Assembly (NCBI GenBank): GCA_015232395.1
Contig: JADFZT010000034.1
Span: forward strand, 1 to 47,915
Source of the DNA: Magnetococcales bacterium
Lineage (GTDB): Bacteria > Pseudomonadota > Magnetococcia > Magnetococcales > JADFZT01
DNA: 47,915 bases
Direction of reading: 5' to 3'
Below, in pieces: positions 34,383-45,093 of this stretch. The position numbers were made by a program, and so were the translations under genes. The notes under the pieces are model-generated. The model had not been told where the DNA came from. It made no database searches and saw nothing but the letters and a program-made list of their open reading frames with translations. How positions within the stretch are numbered: position 1 is the stretch's first letter; each line of letters starts with the position of its first letter.

Positions 34383-35555
34383 GTGATATTCAGAGACAAA
34401 ACCCATCCACCCACCCAAAAAAGACCGCCCCTGGTGGTGGGATGGTTGGGTCATGGCAATTTTGGCGATGAGGCGATGGCCCTGGCTCTGCGGCTCTATC
34501 TGAAACGCAGGCTCAACCACACCCGCTTAAGCTATTATGATGTGGGGGAGATTCCACTCTTTCAGCAGCCCGACGACCTTGCCTTTGACGCCCTGCACCG
34601 GGTGGCCACCCCCCGGAAAATCAAGCAGCTGCTGGATCGTTTATATCTGGACCGTTTCGGCACGATCCTTTTGGGTGGCGGTGGCATCCTGCACTCTGAA
34701 AATTCCATCTCCTGGAAGCTGAAAATCATCGACAGGCTGAAACGGCGCCACCCCACCCGACCCACTGGGGCTGTCAGCATGACCCTGGGGCCGTTCAAAA
34801 CCGACGGGGCCAGAAAGCTCTGCCAGAAACTTTTGCAGCGACTGGATTTTTTTCACTGCCGGGATCAACCATCAGCCGCCTTGGCCCAATCCCTGAACCC
34901 ACAGCTGGAAATATTCAGCTCATTCGATATTTCCCTCACCCTGCCAACCCTCTGCCCGGAAAAGTGGCCGGCTTCCCATACCAAGAGTGAGGCAGGTCCG
35001 GTGGGGCTTTTTTTATTTAAACATGCCGCCCGGGAAGGGATCTCTTCACAAAACCCTCTGGAAAAAAAACAGTTGCGCCTGGTGAATGAAATATTGGCTC
35101 GGGGGCGCAAGGTGCAGCTTTTTACCATCTATCTGGGACAGGGGTGTCTGGATGCTTCCCTGAATCACTTTCTTAAAGCGCAATCAGCCGATCCCGAAGG
35201 GGTATCGATCCACACTTTTGATGGGGATATCTTCCGTACCATCCAGGCGATGCAGCGTTGTGAGGCGGTGGTCTCCATGCGCTACCATGGGGCTGTGTTT
35301 GCCCATTTGTTGGGGATTCCCTATTTATCTTTGGCCTATACCCCGAAAAACAGCTGGTTTATCCGTACCATGGGCTACCCTGAAGAGATGGATTTGGCCT
35401 TCCACAACCCGGATGCCCCCTTTGAACCGGTTTTGGCGGGGATCGAGGGGCTGTTTCAACAGGGGAAACAGCTGTATGATCACACCGTGCCTTTGGAGAG
35501 AGCCATGGCCGCTACCAGAGAGGATATGGAGCGGGTGATGGAACGATTGGCCTGA
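34383..35555 (+). CDS. Polysaccharide pyruvyl transferase family protein
   Basis: 390 aa. The N-terminus has VVGWLGHGNFGDEAMALAL, and later TILLGGGGILHSEN and VVSMRYHGAVFAHLLGIPY, the hallmark set of the PS_pyruv_trans (CsaB-like) GT-B-fold family. Members transfer pyruvate from PEP to a sugar, but related ones have other roles. GTG start with no strong ribosome site; 54 nt after the previous gene. It probably modifies or extends the same surface glycan. Confidence 0.82.
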   Translation: MIFRDKTHPPTQKRPPLVVGWLGHGNFGDEAMALALRLYLKRRLNHTRLSYYDVGEIPLFQQPDDLAFDALHRVATPRKIKQLLDRLYLDRFGTILLGGGGILHSENSISWKLKIIDRLKRRHPTRPTGAVSMTLGPFKTDGARKLCQKLLQRLDFFHCRDQPSAALAQSLNPQLEIFSSFDISLTLPTLCPEKWPASHTKSEAGPVGLFLFKHAAREGISSQNPLEKKQLRLVNEILARGRKVQLFTIYLGQGCLDASLNHFLKAQSADPEGVSIHTFDGDIFRTIQAMQRCEAVVSMRYHGAVFAHLLGIPYLSLAYTPKNSWFIRTMGYPEEMDLAFHNPDAPFEPVLAGIEGLFQQGKQLYDHTVPLERAMAATREDMERVMERLA

Positions 35556-35674
35556 AGGGGATCGGGTGGGGTCGGGTGATCCCGCTGCCAAGGCCACTAC
35601 TCCCTTCCTATTATGAGCGGCTCATCCATAATGATGAGCGGCAATCCGTTATTTGTCCCCTTGAGGAATTCAGT

Positions 35675-36703
35675 ATGGAAATTATTCCCAGCAGCAGCCC
35701 CCTCTTTGCCAAACATTTTGCCAGGCTGTGGCGTCTGACGGCTTGGCGACATCCCCTCTATCAACCCCGCTCCATCCGCTATGCCCAGGCCTATACTCAA
35801 ATTGAAAAGGCCCGCAATCTCTCTTTTGTGGTGTGTGAGGGGGGAGTGCCCCTGGCCGGGGTTCTCTGGTTTGCCCTCACCCGCGAAGGCGAGCGGGAGC
35901 TGTCGGTTTTTGGGTGGCCGGTGCTCTATCTGGAAAACCAGCAGCTGGATCCCACCTTGAAGCGCTCTTTGGGGATTCAGGTGAAGGAGCAGGTGCAACA
36001 AACCCTGGGGATGGAATCCCCGGCCCTGGCACCGGCCAAGCTGCTCTATATGGATCCACTGCTCCAGGGGCGGCTCTCCTTTTTTGGGGAGATGCTGCTA
36101 TCCATTGGGGCCAGAGCCCAACCCCGGGTCATCACGGTGGTGGATCTTTTCCAGTCCGAAGAAGCCCTGTGGCAGGGGGTGCGCAAAAGTTATAAAAGCC
36201 TCATCAACTGGGGAGAAAAACATCTAGAGCCCCAGATTGTTTCAGGCCGGGAGATGACTGGAGAGAAAATGGAGGCCTTTCGCCAAAATCATATTCAACA
36301 GGCTGGTCGGGAAACCCGTTCTCCACAAACCTGGGCGCTACAGCGGCAGATGGTGGAGGCGGGTGAAGGTTTTTGTGTGTATGGCCATTGGCAGGGGGAG
36401 TTGGTCAGTTCATCGCTTTTTCTTCACTCCGATCACTATACCCTCTATGGGGTGAGCGCTTCGGAAAGAAAGCTGTTCGACAAACCCTTGGCCCACAGCC
36501 TTATCTGGAAAGCCATGGTGCATGCCAAATCCCTGGGGCATCGCTATTTTGAAATGGGGGATCGGTTATACCCGGAGCTGGGTGCCACCGGCCCTGTGCC
36601 TTCGGAAAACCGATCCGAGCCCACCCCCAAGGAGATGGGTATCAGTCGTTTTAAAGGGGGGTTTGGCGGGGAAGAGTGGGTTCATCTGGAGCTTTACCTC
36701 TAG
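35675..36703 (+). CDS. FemAB/GNAT-like peptidyl or aminoacyl transferase
   Basis: 342 aa. A tandem-GNAT (FemAB/BioF2-like) fold is suggested by SFVVCEGGVPLAGVLWFAL, the middle VRKSYKSLINWGEK helix, and GVSASERKLFDKPLAHSLIWKAMVHAKSLGHRYFEMG. Typical members add an amino acid or acyl group to a glycan or cell-wall precursor. The start is the ATG at 35675, 7 nt after GAGGA; the frame is open 33 codons upstream without such a signal. Last plus-strand gene; it meets the minus-strand AKR gene head-on 15 nt away. Confidence 0.72.
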   Translation: MEIIPSSSPLFAKHFARLWRLTAWRHPLYQPRSIRYAQAYTQIEKARNLSFVVCEGGVPLAGVLWFALTREGERELSVFGWPVLYLENQQLDPTLKRSLGIQVKEQVQQTLGMESPALAPAKLLYMDPLLQGRLSFFGEMLLSIGARAQPRVITVVDLFQSEEALWQGVRKSYKSLINWGEKHLEPQIVSGREMTGEKMEAFRQNHIQQAGRETRSPQTWALQRQMVEAGEGFCVYGHWQGELVSSSLFLHSDHYTLYGVSASERKLFDKPLAHSLIWKAMVHAKSLGHRYFEMGDRLYPELGATGPVPSENRSEPTPKEMGISRFKGGFGGEEWVHLELYL

Positions 36704-36718
36704 GAGCCTCCCTGGGGA

Positions 36719-37681
36719 TCAGGCTGTTTCCCAGAGGGCGGGGTTGAGAAACCGCTCCCCCTTTAAGGCAAAGGGCTCCCAATCAGGAAAAGTATCGTGC
36801 ACGGTGGCCGCCTCCTCTACGATATCGGCGAGTTCATCCGAGGTCGCAACCCCTACCAAAATGTGATCGAGTTCTTCCAGGCTCATCACGAAAGCCAGTG
36901 CCCCCCGCAGCCGGGACCAGCCGATCTCCTGAAGATATTTTTGATAGCGTAAGAGATCCCCCCGAACCGGCTCGAAATAGTCGGGAACCGCCTCAGCGGC
37001 CATCAACAGCACTCCCTGTAGAAAAATGGAGCGGGCGTGGATCTCCACCCCCCGATCCTTGAGGCGGCGTAGATGGCCGGAAGCGATCAGACGTTGATCG
37101 AAAAGATTGATCGGCAGCTGGATCAGGGTGGGTGAAAACCGCTCCAGGATGGCATCGATCTCCTCCCCGCTATAGACCGAAACCCCGATTTTTTCCACCA
37201 GGCCAGCCTCAACAAGCCCCTGCATCTCCAGCCAAAGCCTCTCCCCCCCCGGCATCAGAAGATCCGCTGCACGGTGGATGAGCAGGCCATATATGCGAGG
37301 TATGCGTAGCCGTTTCAAGGAGCGCTGGAAACTGGCTACAAGCTCCAAAACGGATTGATCGCTGATGTGGGATGATTGAATAAAAGAGGGGGTTTTGGTG
37401 ACGATTTTAAAGGGGTGGGTCGGGTGCAGAAAGTTGCCCAATACCTGTTCCGATTGGCCATAGGCGGGGGCGGTATCCAGGAGGGAAAGCCCCTCCTCCC
37501 TGGCCAGATTCAGAATGGCTTGGGCTTCTTTGAGTCCGGGCTGGCCATGGTGGTTGGAGAGACCATAAGCCATCCCCAGCTGCACGGTGCCAAGGCCGAA
37601 TCGGGCCAAGCCGGAAGCTTTCGTGGTGGGTGTCGGATTCACACGCCTCTTCCCATCGTCGAAGTCCCTTCCAAACAGCAC
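36719..37681 (-). CDS. Aldo/keto reductase
   Basis: 320 aa with the AKR TIM-barrel tetrad: Asp69 and Tyr74 in LLDTAPAYGQSE, Lys96 in IVTKT, His136 in YGLLIHR. GTG start with AGGAG 4 nt before it. The barrel closes with HILVGVATSDELADIV. It follows pseB by 40 nt in one operon. AKRs with this placement in nonulosonate or related sugar clusters reduce a keto sugar intermediate; the substrate is not known. Confidence 0.85.
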   Translation of the reverse strand: MLFGRDFDDGKRRVNPTPTTKASGLARFGLGTVQLGMAYGLSNHHGQPGLKEAQAILNLAREEGLSLLDTAPAYGQSEQVLGNFLHPTHPFKIVTKTPSFIQSSHISDQSVLELVASFQRSLKRLRIPRIYGLLIHRAADLLMPGGERLWLEMQGLVEAGLVEKIGVSVYSGEEIDAILERFSPTLIQLPINLFDQRLIASGHLRRLKDRGVEIHARSIFLQGVLLMAAEAVPDYFEPVRGDLLRYQKYLQEIGWSRLRGALAFVMSLEELDHILVGVATSDELADIVEEAATVHDTFPDWEPFALKGERFLNPALWETA

Positions 37682-37721
37682 CCCGCTCCTCTTGGGGATC
37701 AGAACGATGCCGGGCTGAAGT

Positions 37722-38732
<1,011 letters not shown>

Positions 38733-38841
38733 TCACGCTGCTGGGAGGGCCAAGGGGGAGGTGAAGTGTCCACAATGCTGGCGCATCAGGGGTGCCGAAA
38801 AGGCTCGGGTGCATTTGGCACACTGAAGCTGCCAGGAGCGG

Positions 38842-39576
38842 TCATTCCCCAACCTTGGAAAAGCGATCCACCCACATGGCGGTGGCTCCAGCTACAGCGG
38901 CCGGCATGGCGAGAAAATTGACCCCCGGAATCAGGGTGGCCAACATCACCGCAAAGCCAAAGCCCAGAGACATCATGCGGCTGGTACCCAGTCGGCGGCG
39001 TACCTGCTTGCCGCTCAGGTTGTGATTGCCCAGGGGATAGTCGGCATACTCCACCGTAAACATCCAGGCGGTGAAGAGCATCCAAAAAATGGGTGCCGCG
39101 ACGTTGACGACGGGAATGAGGGTGATGATCAGAAGCAAAATGGCCCAGCGCAAAAAATAGAGCCATTTGGAGAGTTCGTTCCAGATTGCGGGCACCAGGC
39201 GCTTCAGCACCCCGCCTCCCGGTCCACCCTCAAGGCCACGACCCATCAGATGCCCCTCCACCCGCTCAGCCAAAAGGCCGTTGAAGGGGGCTGCGATCAG
39301 GTTGGCTACCAGGGCGAAGAGGAAAAAGACAATCACCGCCGCACCGATAAAAAAGAGCGGCAGCAGCAACCATTCCAGCCATCTCAGCCAGCTGGGCAGC
39401 CACTCGGTAAATTGACCGATGTAAAGCTCATACCAGCCAAAGCCGTACCAGGTGCCAAAACCGAACAGCAGGGAGTTTAACAGGAGAGGCAGAAAGACAA
39501 AACGGCGCAGACCGGGCTTGAAAATCAGCCCAAGGCCTCGGAAAAGATAGAAAAAGCCCTTGATGGGGTCGGTCAT
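38842..39576 (-). CDS. cysZ: CysZ/EI24-family membrane protein
   Basis: 244 aa of the EI24 domain family, with about four hydrophobic helices (around 25-45, 70-95, 140-165, 205-230). CysZ imports sulfate; typical pieces are GFFYLFRGLGLIFKPGLRRF at the start and a pro-rich LIAAPFNGLLAE after the second helix. Its start overlaps the stop of the Sel1 gene by 4 nt (ATGA). No other sulfate assimilation gene is next to it. CysZ role is taken from the family. Confidence 0.85.
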   Translation of the reverse strand: MTDPIKGFFYLFRGLGLIFKPGLRRFVFLPLLLNSLLFGFGTWYGFGWYELYIGQFTEWLPSWLRWLEWLLLPLFFIGAAVIVFFLFALVANLIAAPFNGLLAERVEGHLMGRGLEGGPGGGVLKRLVPAIWNELSKWLYFLRWAILLLIITLIPVVNVAAPIFWMLFTAWMFTVEYADYPLGNHNLSGKQVRRRLGTSRMMSLGFGFAVMLATLIPGVNFLAMPAAVAGATAMWVDRFSKVGE

Positions 39577-40136
39577 TTGGGTTGCCAGTCATCGCTTTTG
39601 GCTTGGGCTTCGGCGATCTGCTCCGGGGTCATGTCTTGAGCCGCGATGGCGCGATTGTCAAGCCCGTCGGTGAGGCCGTTCATGGCGGCCAGGGTAAACC
39701 ACATGTAGGCGGCCACCAGGTCGGGGTCGACCCCTTGTCCCGTGGCATGGAGAATGCCCAGATTGTTCATGGCGTTGGGGTCTCCCTGTTGCGCGGCCAG
39801 TTGAAACCACTTGCCCGCTTCCACAGGGTTTTCCGGCACTCCCAGGCCTTCCATGTGCATGGTGCCCAGATCGTGCTGGGCGGCAGCCATGCCCTGCTCT
39901 GCTGCCAGGCTGTGCCATTTGAAGGCTTCGGCATAGTCCTGGATGACCTCCCGGCCTTCCAGAAAGAGGGCGCCGAGATTGTGCTGGGCCTTGGGATCAC
40001 CCCACTCGGCCATGGTAACCAGAGCGGTGAGATAGTCGTCCTGTCCTCCCAGGGCGTGTAGACCCTTGGGCATGTCCGATGGGGGAAACGCCATGGGGTT
40101 CGCATCCTCAATACTGATCATTTCCGGTAGCGCCAT
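39573..40136 (-). CDS. Sel1-repeat protein
   Basis: 187 aa with three consecutive ~36-residue Sel1 (TPR-like) repeats at about 47-154 (for example PKAQHNLGALFLEG, AAAQHDLGTMHMEG, PNAMNNLGILHATG). These give a helical scaffold for protein-protein contacts. No signal peptide, so likely cytoplasmic. It overlaps cysZ by 4 nt and lies 95 nt after the ExeA-SPOR gene. Confidence 0.9.
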   Translation of the reverse strand: MALPEMISIEDANPMAFPPSDMPKGLHALGGQDDYLTALVTMAEWGDPKAQHNLGALFLEGREVIQDYAEAFKWHSLAAEQGMAAAQHDLGTMHMEGLGVPENPVEAGKWFQLAAQQGDPNAMNNLGILHATGQGVDPDLVAAYMWFTLAAMNGLTDGLDNRAIAAQDMTPEQIAEAQAKSDDWQPK

Positions 40137-40231
40137 TTTACCAGCCTATCCTTGTTTTCCCAACCGGGTATGAAACGATTTCGAAATCAATCGAGCCGTG
40201 TTCACGAAAAATCCGGTGGATGGTGATCCCT

Positions 40232-42313
40232 TTAGGATTGACCCGCCTCTTTGGCCAAACCCTGGGCCAGGTGGGAGGTTGGGGGGGAAAGACGGTTGAT
40301 CTTGACCCGGATGTCCCGAACCGGCAGCACATAAGGACCGGCCTGCCGTAGCTTGGGGCTCAACTGGGCGATGGAAGCTTTGGCTGCCTTGTAGGAGGAA
40401 AAATCTCCCAGGAAAATCAGGTAGCGGTCATCCTCCAAGGGAAAAAGGTGGAGATCATCCCCATCGAAGGCGTTTTGGTCACTGATGGAAGAGGTGTCGA
40501 GTTTTTCCGCAGCCTGTTTGCGCACAATCATCAGCTGAATGGAATAGTGACTGCCATTGGAGTTTTCCAACCATGCTCTGGAGGCGGACTCCCGTTTGGC
40601 CAGGATCGATCCATTCAGTGGGCCGGATTGGCCGGGTTTGACGGAGGCATGAGAAGCCTTCCGGACCCGGACAGGTTCGTGGCCGATGGCGGTTTGAATC
40701 GCCTTTTGGGTGGCGGTATGGAGTGCCAGTTTGGTGGTTTTTTGACTCGCCTTTTGACTCGCCTTTTGACTTGAAGTGGATTTCACTGCCTCCCCCATGG
40801 GAGCCGTTTCAGTGATCCGCTTCAGGGGATGGGGTTCCGGCAAGGCCTGGATACTCGCTACCAGTGTGGTGCGGGGATCGCTGTTTTTGCCATCCCAGGA
40901 GCCGTGGTCGCCAAAGCTGCCACTTGAAGCCATCGTGACCACAGGGGTGTTATGGCTGTCAGTGGAAAGCGTCTTTTTGGTGGCAGTCTCAGCTTTGGTT
41001 TCGGCTGATCCAGCCAGGATTCCAGCCAAAACCGGCCTGGGGGAGACATCCATCACCTCGATCTCCTGGCCACTGTGATAGCCGCTGGTGGCGGGATCGG
41101 AGCCTTTGCTTTTCATGGCGCGCTGGAAGGCCACCCGGGTTTGGTTTAAATGTTCGAATTCGGGCTTGGCCGGGCTTGCTATGGCCGGTTTGGGCTCCGG
41201 CGTGGATTCGACGATTTTTTCCCAACCTGGGGAGAGCAGACCGCTGCCGATGAGAAGGGCCAACCCCGAGGTGGCTGCCAGGGCAACGGCAGGGCGCCAC
41301 ATCTCTGACGGATCAATCCGCCGCCCCCGGGAGAGCACTCTCAGGCTTCGTTTGCGTGGATGTGGGTGTTGGGGGAGTTCCTCTTTGGAGTCACCCCGGG
41401 AATCGGATGTTTCCCCAAGTTGATCAGAGGTTGCTTTGGGAGCCACCACAGCCAGGGCTTCCTCCCCCTCTCGGATCGCTCCCAGCACATGCCACCCTTC
41501 GATTTCCGTTACCCGCTCCCGATAGCCTTTCAAAAGGGCCATGTGGGCCAGACGATTGAGTTCCCGCAGGCGTCCGGCGCTGGCGGCATGCATCTCGTGA
41601 ATGGCCCCTGGGGTAAAGGGGCCGGGCTCTTTGCGTCCGGTTTTGGTCAGGCGGTGGTGGATGTAGCGTTCGGTCTCTTCCTTGGCCAGAGGGGAGAGGT
41701 GAAAAAAGCCGGAAAGCTTGTCCACAAAGTGACCGGTGCGGGAAGAGCCCAGCAGTTCATCCAGTGGAGAGCGGCCCAGAAGCACCACGCGCAGGCCGTT
41801 TTTGTTTTCCCACCCCTTGTCCCCCAGCAGGGCGATTTCTTCCAGAGAGGTCAGGGGCATGTCGTGGGCGTTGTCGATGAGAATCACCACCGGCTTGAGA
41901 GGAGACGCATCCAAAGCCTCTTGGGTATCGACCCACTCCTCGCCAGCGCTCTCTTCTTCAGCCCAGATGCCTCCCAGACGCTCTTTGAGGCGGCGGGTGG
42001 CTTTGCCGGGGTTGGGTAGCTCTTCCAGCCCCAAACCCCGATCCAGCAGAGCATGGACCTCTTCAGGTAAAATGTTTGGATGAGGCAGACGAATGGGGAT
42101 CATCTCTTCGGTGAGACGCTCGGCAAGCATGCCACAAAGCAGGCTCTTGCCGCTGCCTCCGGGGCCGATCACCTTCCAGATTCCCGGACCACTCAGAATG
42201 GCATCCACCATGGCGTCCAAGGCAAATCCCCGACCACCGCCATCAAAAAAGAGGCTGGTGTCGGTATCGTTGCTGAAGGGAAACCGGTCCAAACTGTACT
42301 GTTCCAGATACAT
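40232..42313 (-). CDS. ExeA-type AAA ATPase with SPOR domain (DamX-like)
   Basis: 693 aa. The N-terminal AAA domain is of ExeA/GspA type (begins MYLEQYSLDRFPFSND; Walker A GPGGSGKS at about 50-57; Walker B VVILIDNAHD). A single TM segment is near 338-360, then a long low-complexity Ser/Thr/Lys-rich linker with a repeated SQKA unit, and a C-terminal SPOR domain (about 590-690) that should bind denuded peptidoglycan. The architecture matches DamX-like divisome proteins. The ATG at 42313 has GAGGA 7 nt before it; the frame opens 27 codons earlier. Confidence 0.86.
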   Translation of the reverse strand: MYLEQYSLDRFPFSNDTDTSLFFDGGGRGFALDAMVDAILSGPGIWKVIGPGGSGKSLLCGMLAERLTEEMIPIRLPHPNILPEEVHALLDRGLGLEELPNPGKATRRLKERLGGIWAEEESAGEEWVDTQEALDASPLKPVVILIDNAHDMPLTSLEEIALLGDKGWENKNGLRVVLLGRSPLDELLGSSRTGHFVDKLSGFFHLSPLAKEETERYIHHRLTKTGRKEPGPFTPGAIHEMHAASAGRLRELNRLAHMALLKGYRERVTEIEGWHVLGAIREGEEALAVVAPKATSDQLGETSDSRGDSKEELPQHPHPRKRSLRVLSRGRRIDPSEMWRPAVALAATSGLALLIGSGLLSPGWEKIVESTPEPKPAIASPAKPEFEHLNQTRVAFQRAMKSKGSDPATSGYHSGQEIEVMDVSPRPVLAGILAGSAETKAETATKKTLSTDSHNTPVVTMASSGSFGDHGSWDGKNSDPRTTLVASIQALPEPHPLKRITETAPMGEAVKSTSSQKASQKASQKTTKLALHTATQKAIQTAIGHEPVRVRKASHASVKPGQSGPLNGSILAKRESASRAWLENSNGSHYSIQLMIVRKQAAEKLDTSSISDQNAFDGDDLHLFPLEDDRYLIFLGDFSSYKAAKASIAQLSPKLRQAGPYVLPVRDIRVKINRLSPPTSHLAQGLAKEAGQS

Positions 42314-42677
42314 CTCGTTTTCCTCGATTGAGTCTGGGGGGTGGCGTTGGGGTGTCAGTCCCGTCTTTTCACTTGAAAAGAGAGTGCCTGCCAAATTTTT
42401 TGGCTAAATCGTGACAGGGAGTATGCGATATTCATGCCATATCCAAGGGCACTGATTTCGAATCATTTCATTCCACCACACCCTTTCCAGTGCAGCCCAG
42501 GGTGGGAAGGGGTTCGTCAATTCAGTGACGGAATCCAAAAAAGGGGGCGTGCAAGGGAAGACGAGAGGGGTGCAAAGCGGCAGAAGAGGGCAGATTTTGC
42601 CTGAAGAGGGAAAGTTTGTTTGGGGAAAGATCTTTGCTTTGCATAGGGGGGCTTCAGGGAGATGGGGGGAAGGATCA
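42314..42677. other. Gene-free region upstream of the ExeA-SPOR gene
   Basis: No credible gene on either strand. It should contain the promoter of the ExeA-SPOR gene, but no clear pair of boxes was recognised. A 7-bp perfect dyad (TCTTTTC-ACTT-GAAAAGA, 42364-42381) lies about 50-70 nt before its start codon and could be an operator. Confidence 0.4.
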
Positions 42678-42723
42678 GGGATGAGATCAGGCCTGCCCCA
42701 TACCCCCGGCCTGATCTCATCCC
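42678..42723. terminator. Perfect 16-bp hairpin after nupC
   Basis: GGGATGAGATCAGGCC at 42678-42693 and its exact complement at 42708-42723 form a stem with a 14-nt loop, about 60 nt after the nupC stop. No T tract follows on the minus strand; on the plus strand a T7 run starts about 10 nt after the stem. Probably an end-of-transcript structure. Confidence 0.5.
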
Positions 42724-42784
42724 TTGTCAGACTTTTTTTCTGGAGCAGCCTGGCCAGAATCAGCAGCCAACCCCATCGAAGGAA

Positions 42785-44029
42785 TCAGCCAGCCACCACC
42801 CCAACCACCGCACCGGTGAGACAGGTGGCCAGGGTACCCGCCACAATGGACTTGAAACCAAGCTCGATGATCTCCCCCCGTCGCTCCTTGGCCATCTCCC
42901 CCATCCCCCCAATCATGATGCCGAGACTTCCCAAATTGGCAAAACCACAAAGAGCATAGGTCATGATGAGGCGACTGCGGGGAGAAAGGGCTTCGTCGGA
43001 AAGCTTGGCCAGATCCAGATAAGCGATAAATTCGTTGAGTACCGTTTTGGTACCCATGAGCGCCCCGGCCTGAAAACTCTCCCCCCAGGGGATTCCCATG
43101 AGCCAGGTGACCGGCGCCATGATAAAGCCCAAAAGTCGCTGGAGGGTGATGGCGGATTCTCCCAAATGGGGCAAGAGCCCCAGGAGTTGATTGGCCAGAT
43201 TCACCAGGGCTACCAGCACCACCAGCAGGGCCAAAATTTGGATGAGGAGCGAAACTCCCTGGGTGGTGCCCCGGGTGATGGCATCCATGGCGGAGCTGGT
43301 CGATTCCGGCATGACCAGGTGACCGCTGGTGGGAGGGCCGTCATCGGGTACCATTAAAAAAGCCACGGTGATCGCGGCTGGAGCGCTGATGATGGAGGCG
43401 GTCAGAATATGTCCCAATGCTCCGGGAATGACCGGTTCCAAAATGGCTGCATAGAGCACCATCATGGTGCCGGCAATGGTGGACATCCCGCAGGCCATCA
43501 AGGCAAACAGTTCACCCCTGGTCATCTTGGCGAGATAGGGGCGGATCAGGAGGGGAGCCTCCACCATACCGACGAATACATTCATCGCAGCCCCCAACCC
43601 CAGAGCACCGCCGATGTTGAGTCCTTTTTCCAGCAGCTTCGAAAACCCGCGCACCACCCAAGGCAATATCCGCCAGTGAAAGAGCAGCGCCGACAGGGCG
43701 CTCATCACCAATACCAACGGCAGCCCCCGGAAGGCCAGAATGTAAGCCGCTCCCGGAAAGGGTTCGGCAAAAGGCAAACTCCCCCCGCCCAGATAGCCGA
43801 AAACAAACCCGGTTCCCGCTTTGGTGGCCCCTTCCAGCGCCAATACCAAGCTGTTGAGGGTGATGAAAAAATCTTTGAAGAGGGAAAATTTTAAAAAGAG
43901 TAGTGCCAGTAACCACTGAAACAGGATGCCTGCGATGACGGTTTTCCAGCGGATTTTGCCGCGATTTTCACTCACCCCCCAAGCGAGCCCCAAAAAAACC
44001 AGAAAACCGAACAATCCCTGTATCATCAT
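42785..44029 (-). CDS. nupC: Concentrative nucleoside transporter (CNT/NupC family)
   Basis: 414 aa, an inner-membrane transporter with roughly eight to ten hydrophobic helices. Family signatures include GLNIGGALGLGAAMNVFVGMVEAPLL, ELFALMACGMSTIAG and the later GTKTVLNEFIAYLDL, ALCGFANLGSLGIMIGGMG. CNT proteins import nucleosides with H+ or Na+. It begins 53 nt after the epimerase stop, so it may be co-transcribed with that gene; the two have no evident functional link. Confidence 0.93.
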   Translation of the reverse strand: MMIQGLFGFLVFLGLAWGVSENRGKIRWKTVIAGILFQWLLALLFLKFSLFKDFFITLNSLVLALEGATKAGTGFVFGYLGGGSLPFAEPFPGAAYILAFRGLPLVLVMSALSALLFHWRILPWVVRGFSKLLEKGLNIGGALGLGAAMNVFVGMVEAPLLIRPYLAKMTRGELFALMACGMSTIAGTMMVLYAAILEPVIPGALGHILTASIISAPAAITVAFLMVPDDGPPTSGHLVMPESTSSAMDAITRGTTQGVSLLIQILALLVVLVALVNLANQLLGLLPHLGESAITLQRLLGFIMAPVTWLMGIPWGESFQAGALMGTKTVLNEFIAYLDLAKLSDEALSPRSRLIMTYALCGFANLGSLGIMIGGMGEMAKERRGEIIELGFKSIVAGTLATCLTGAVVGVVAG

Positions 44030-44082
44030 GGTGGCCCCCTCCCCTCCTCAATCCCATCAATGGCAACGGCTTTGAACATCCA

Positions 44083-45093
44083 TCACTTTTGGCCGTAATA
44101 GTCGAGATACCAGGTAACGAAACGATCGATGCCCTCGGTGACGGTGGTTGCGGGCTTGAATTGGACATCCCGGGTGAGATCGGTGACATCGGCGTAGGTG
44201 TCGGGCACATCCCCCGGTTGCAGGGGCAGCATGTTCATCGTGGCCTTTTTGCCCAGCCTCTTCTCCAGGGTCTCGATATAGTCCATGAGATCCACGGGGT
44301 TGTTGTTGCCGATGTTATAGACCCGATAGGGAGCCAGGCTTGTGGCCGGGTCTGGGGCATCGCCGGACCACTGGGGGTTACCCTGGGGAACTCGATCCAG
44401 CACCCGAATCACCCCTTCGACGATGTCGTCGATATAGGTAAAATCCCGGCGATGTTTGCCGTGGTTGAAGACATCGATGGGCTCACCGGCCAAAATTTTA
44501 CGGGTAAAGAGAAAGAGTGCCATATCCGGACGACCCCAGGGGCCGTAGACCGTAAAAAAGCGCAAGCCGGTGGTGGGGAGCTGATAAAGATGGCTGTAGG
44601 TGTGGGCCATCAACTCGTTGGCTTTTTTGGTGGCGGCATACATGGAGAGGGGGTGGTCGACGTTGTGATGCACCGAAAAAGGCATGTCGGTGTTGGCGCC
44701 GTAGACCGAGCTGGAAGAGGCGTAGACCAAGTGCTCCACCCCGTGGTAGCGGCACCCCTCCAGGAGATTCATAAACCCTACCATGTTGCTCTCGACATAG
44801 GCGTGGGGATTTTCCCGGGAGTAGCGCACTCCGGCTTGGGCGGCCAGGTTGACCATGCGCTGGATCCCCTCTTTGGCAAAGAGATCCTCAATCCCGGCCC
44901 GATCCGCCAGATCCAGTTTTCGGAAGGTGAATCGTTCCTGATCCTCCAGGCGCTTCAGGCGGGCTTTCTTGAGATTGACATCATAATAGTCGTTGAGATT
45001 ATCAATCCCGATCACCTCGTCCCCCCGCGCAGTCAGGCGCAGACTCAGTTGAGAACCGATGAATCCTGCTGCTCCGGTAACGAGGATTTTCAT
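44083..45093 (-). CDS. UDP-glucuronate 4-epimerase-like nucleotide-sugar epimerase
   Basis: 336 aa of the extended SDR family: [16 protein letters not shown], then [18 protein letters not shown] (typical of UDP-glucuronate epimerases), [10 protein letters not shown] and YAATKKANE (Tyr/Lys of YxxxK), and [19 protein letters not shown]. It would interconvert UDP-GlcA and UDP-GalA for surface polysaccharide. The frame opens 21 codons upstream, but the ATG at 45093 matches the family start; an AGGCG lies about 7 nt before it. Confidence 0.9.
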   Translation of the reverse strand: MKILVTGAAGFIGSQLSLRLTARGDEVIGIDNLNDYYDVNLKKARLKRLEDQERFTFRKLDLADRAGIEDLFAKEGIQRMVNLAAQAGVRYSRENPHAYVESNMVGFMNLLEGCRYHGVEHLVYASSSSVYGANTDMPFSVHHNVDHPLSMYAATKKANELMAHTYSHLYQLPTTGLRFFTVYGPWGRPDMALFLFTRKILAGEPIDVFNHGKHRRDFTYIDDIVEGVIRVLDRVPQGNPQWSGDAPDPATSLAPYRVYNIGNNNPVDLMDYIETLEKRLGKKATMNMLPLQPGDVPDTYADVTDLTRDVQFKPATTVTEGIDRFVTWYLDYYGQK

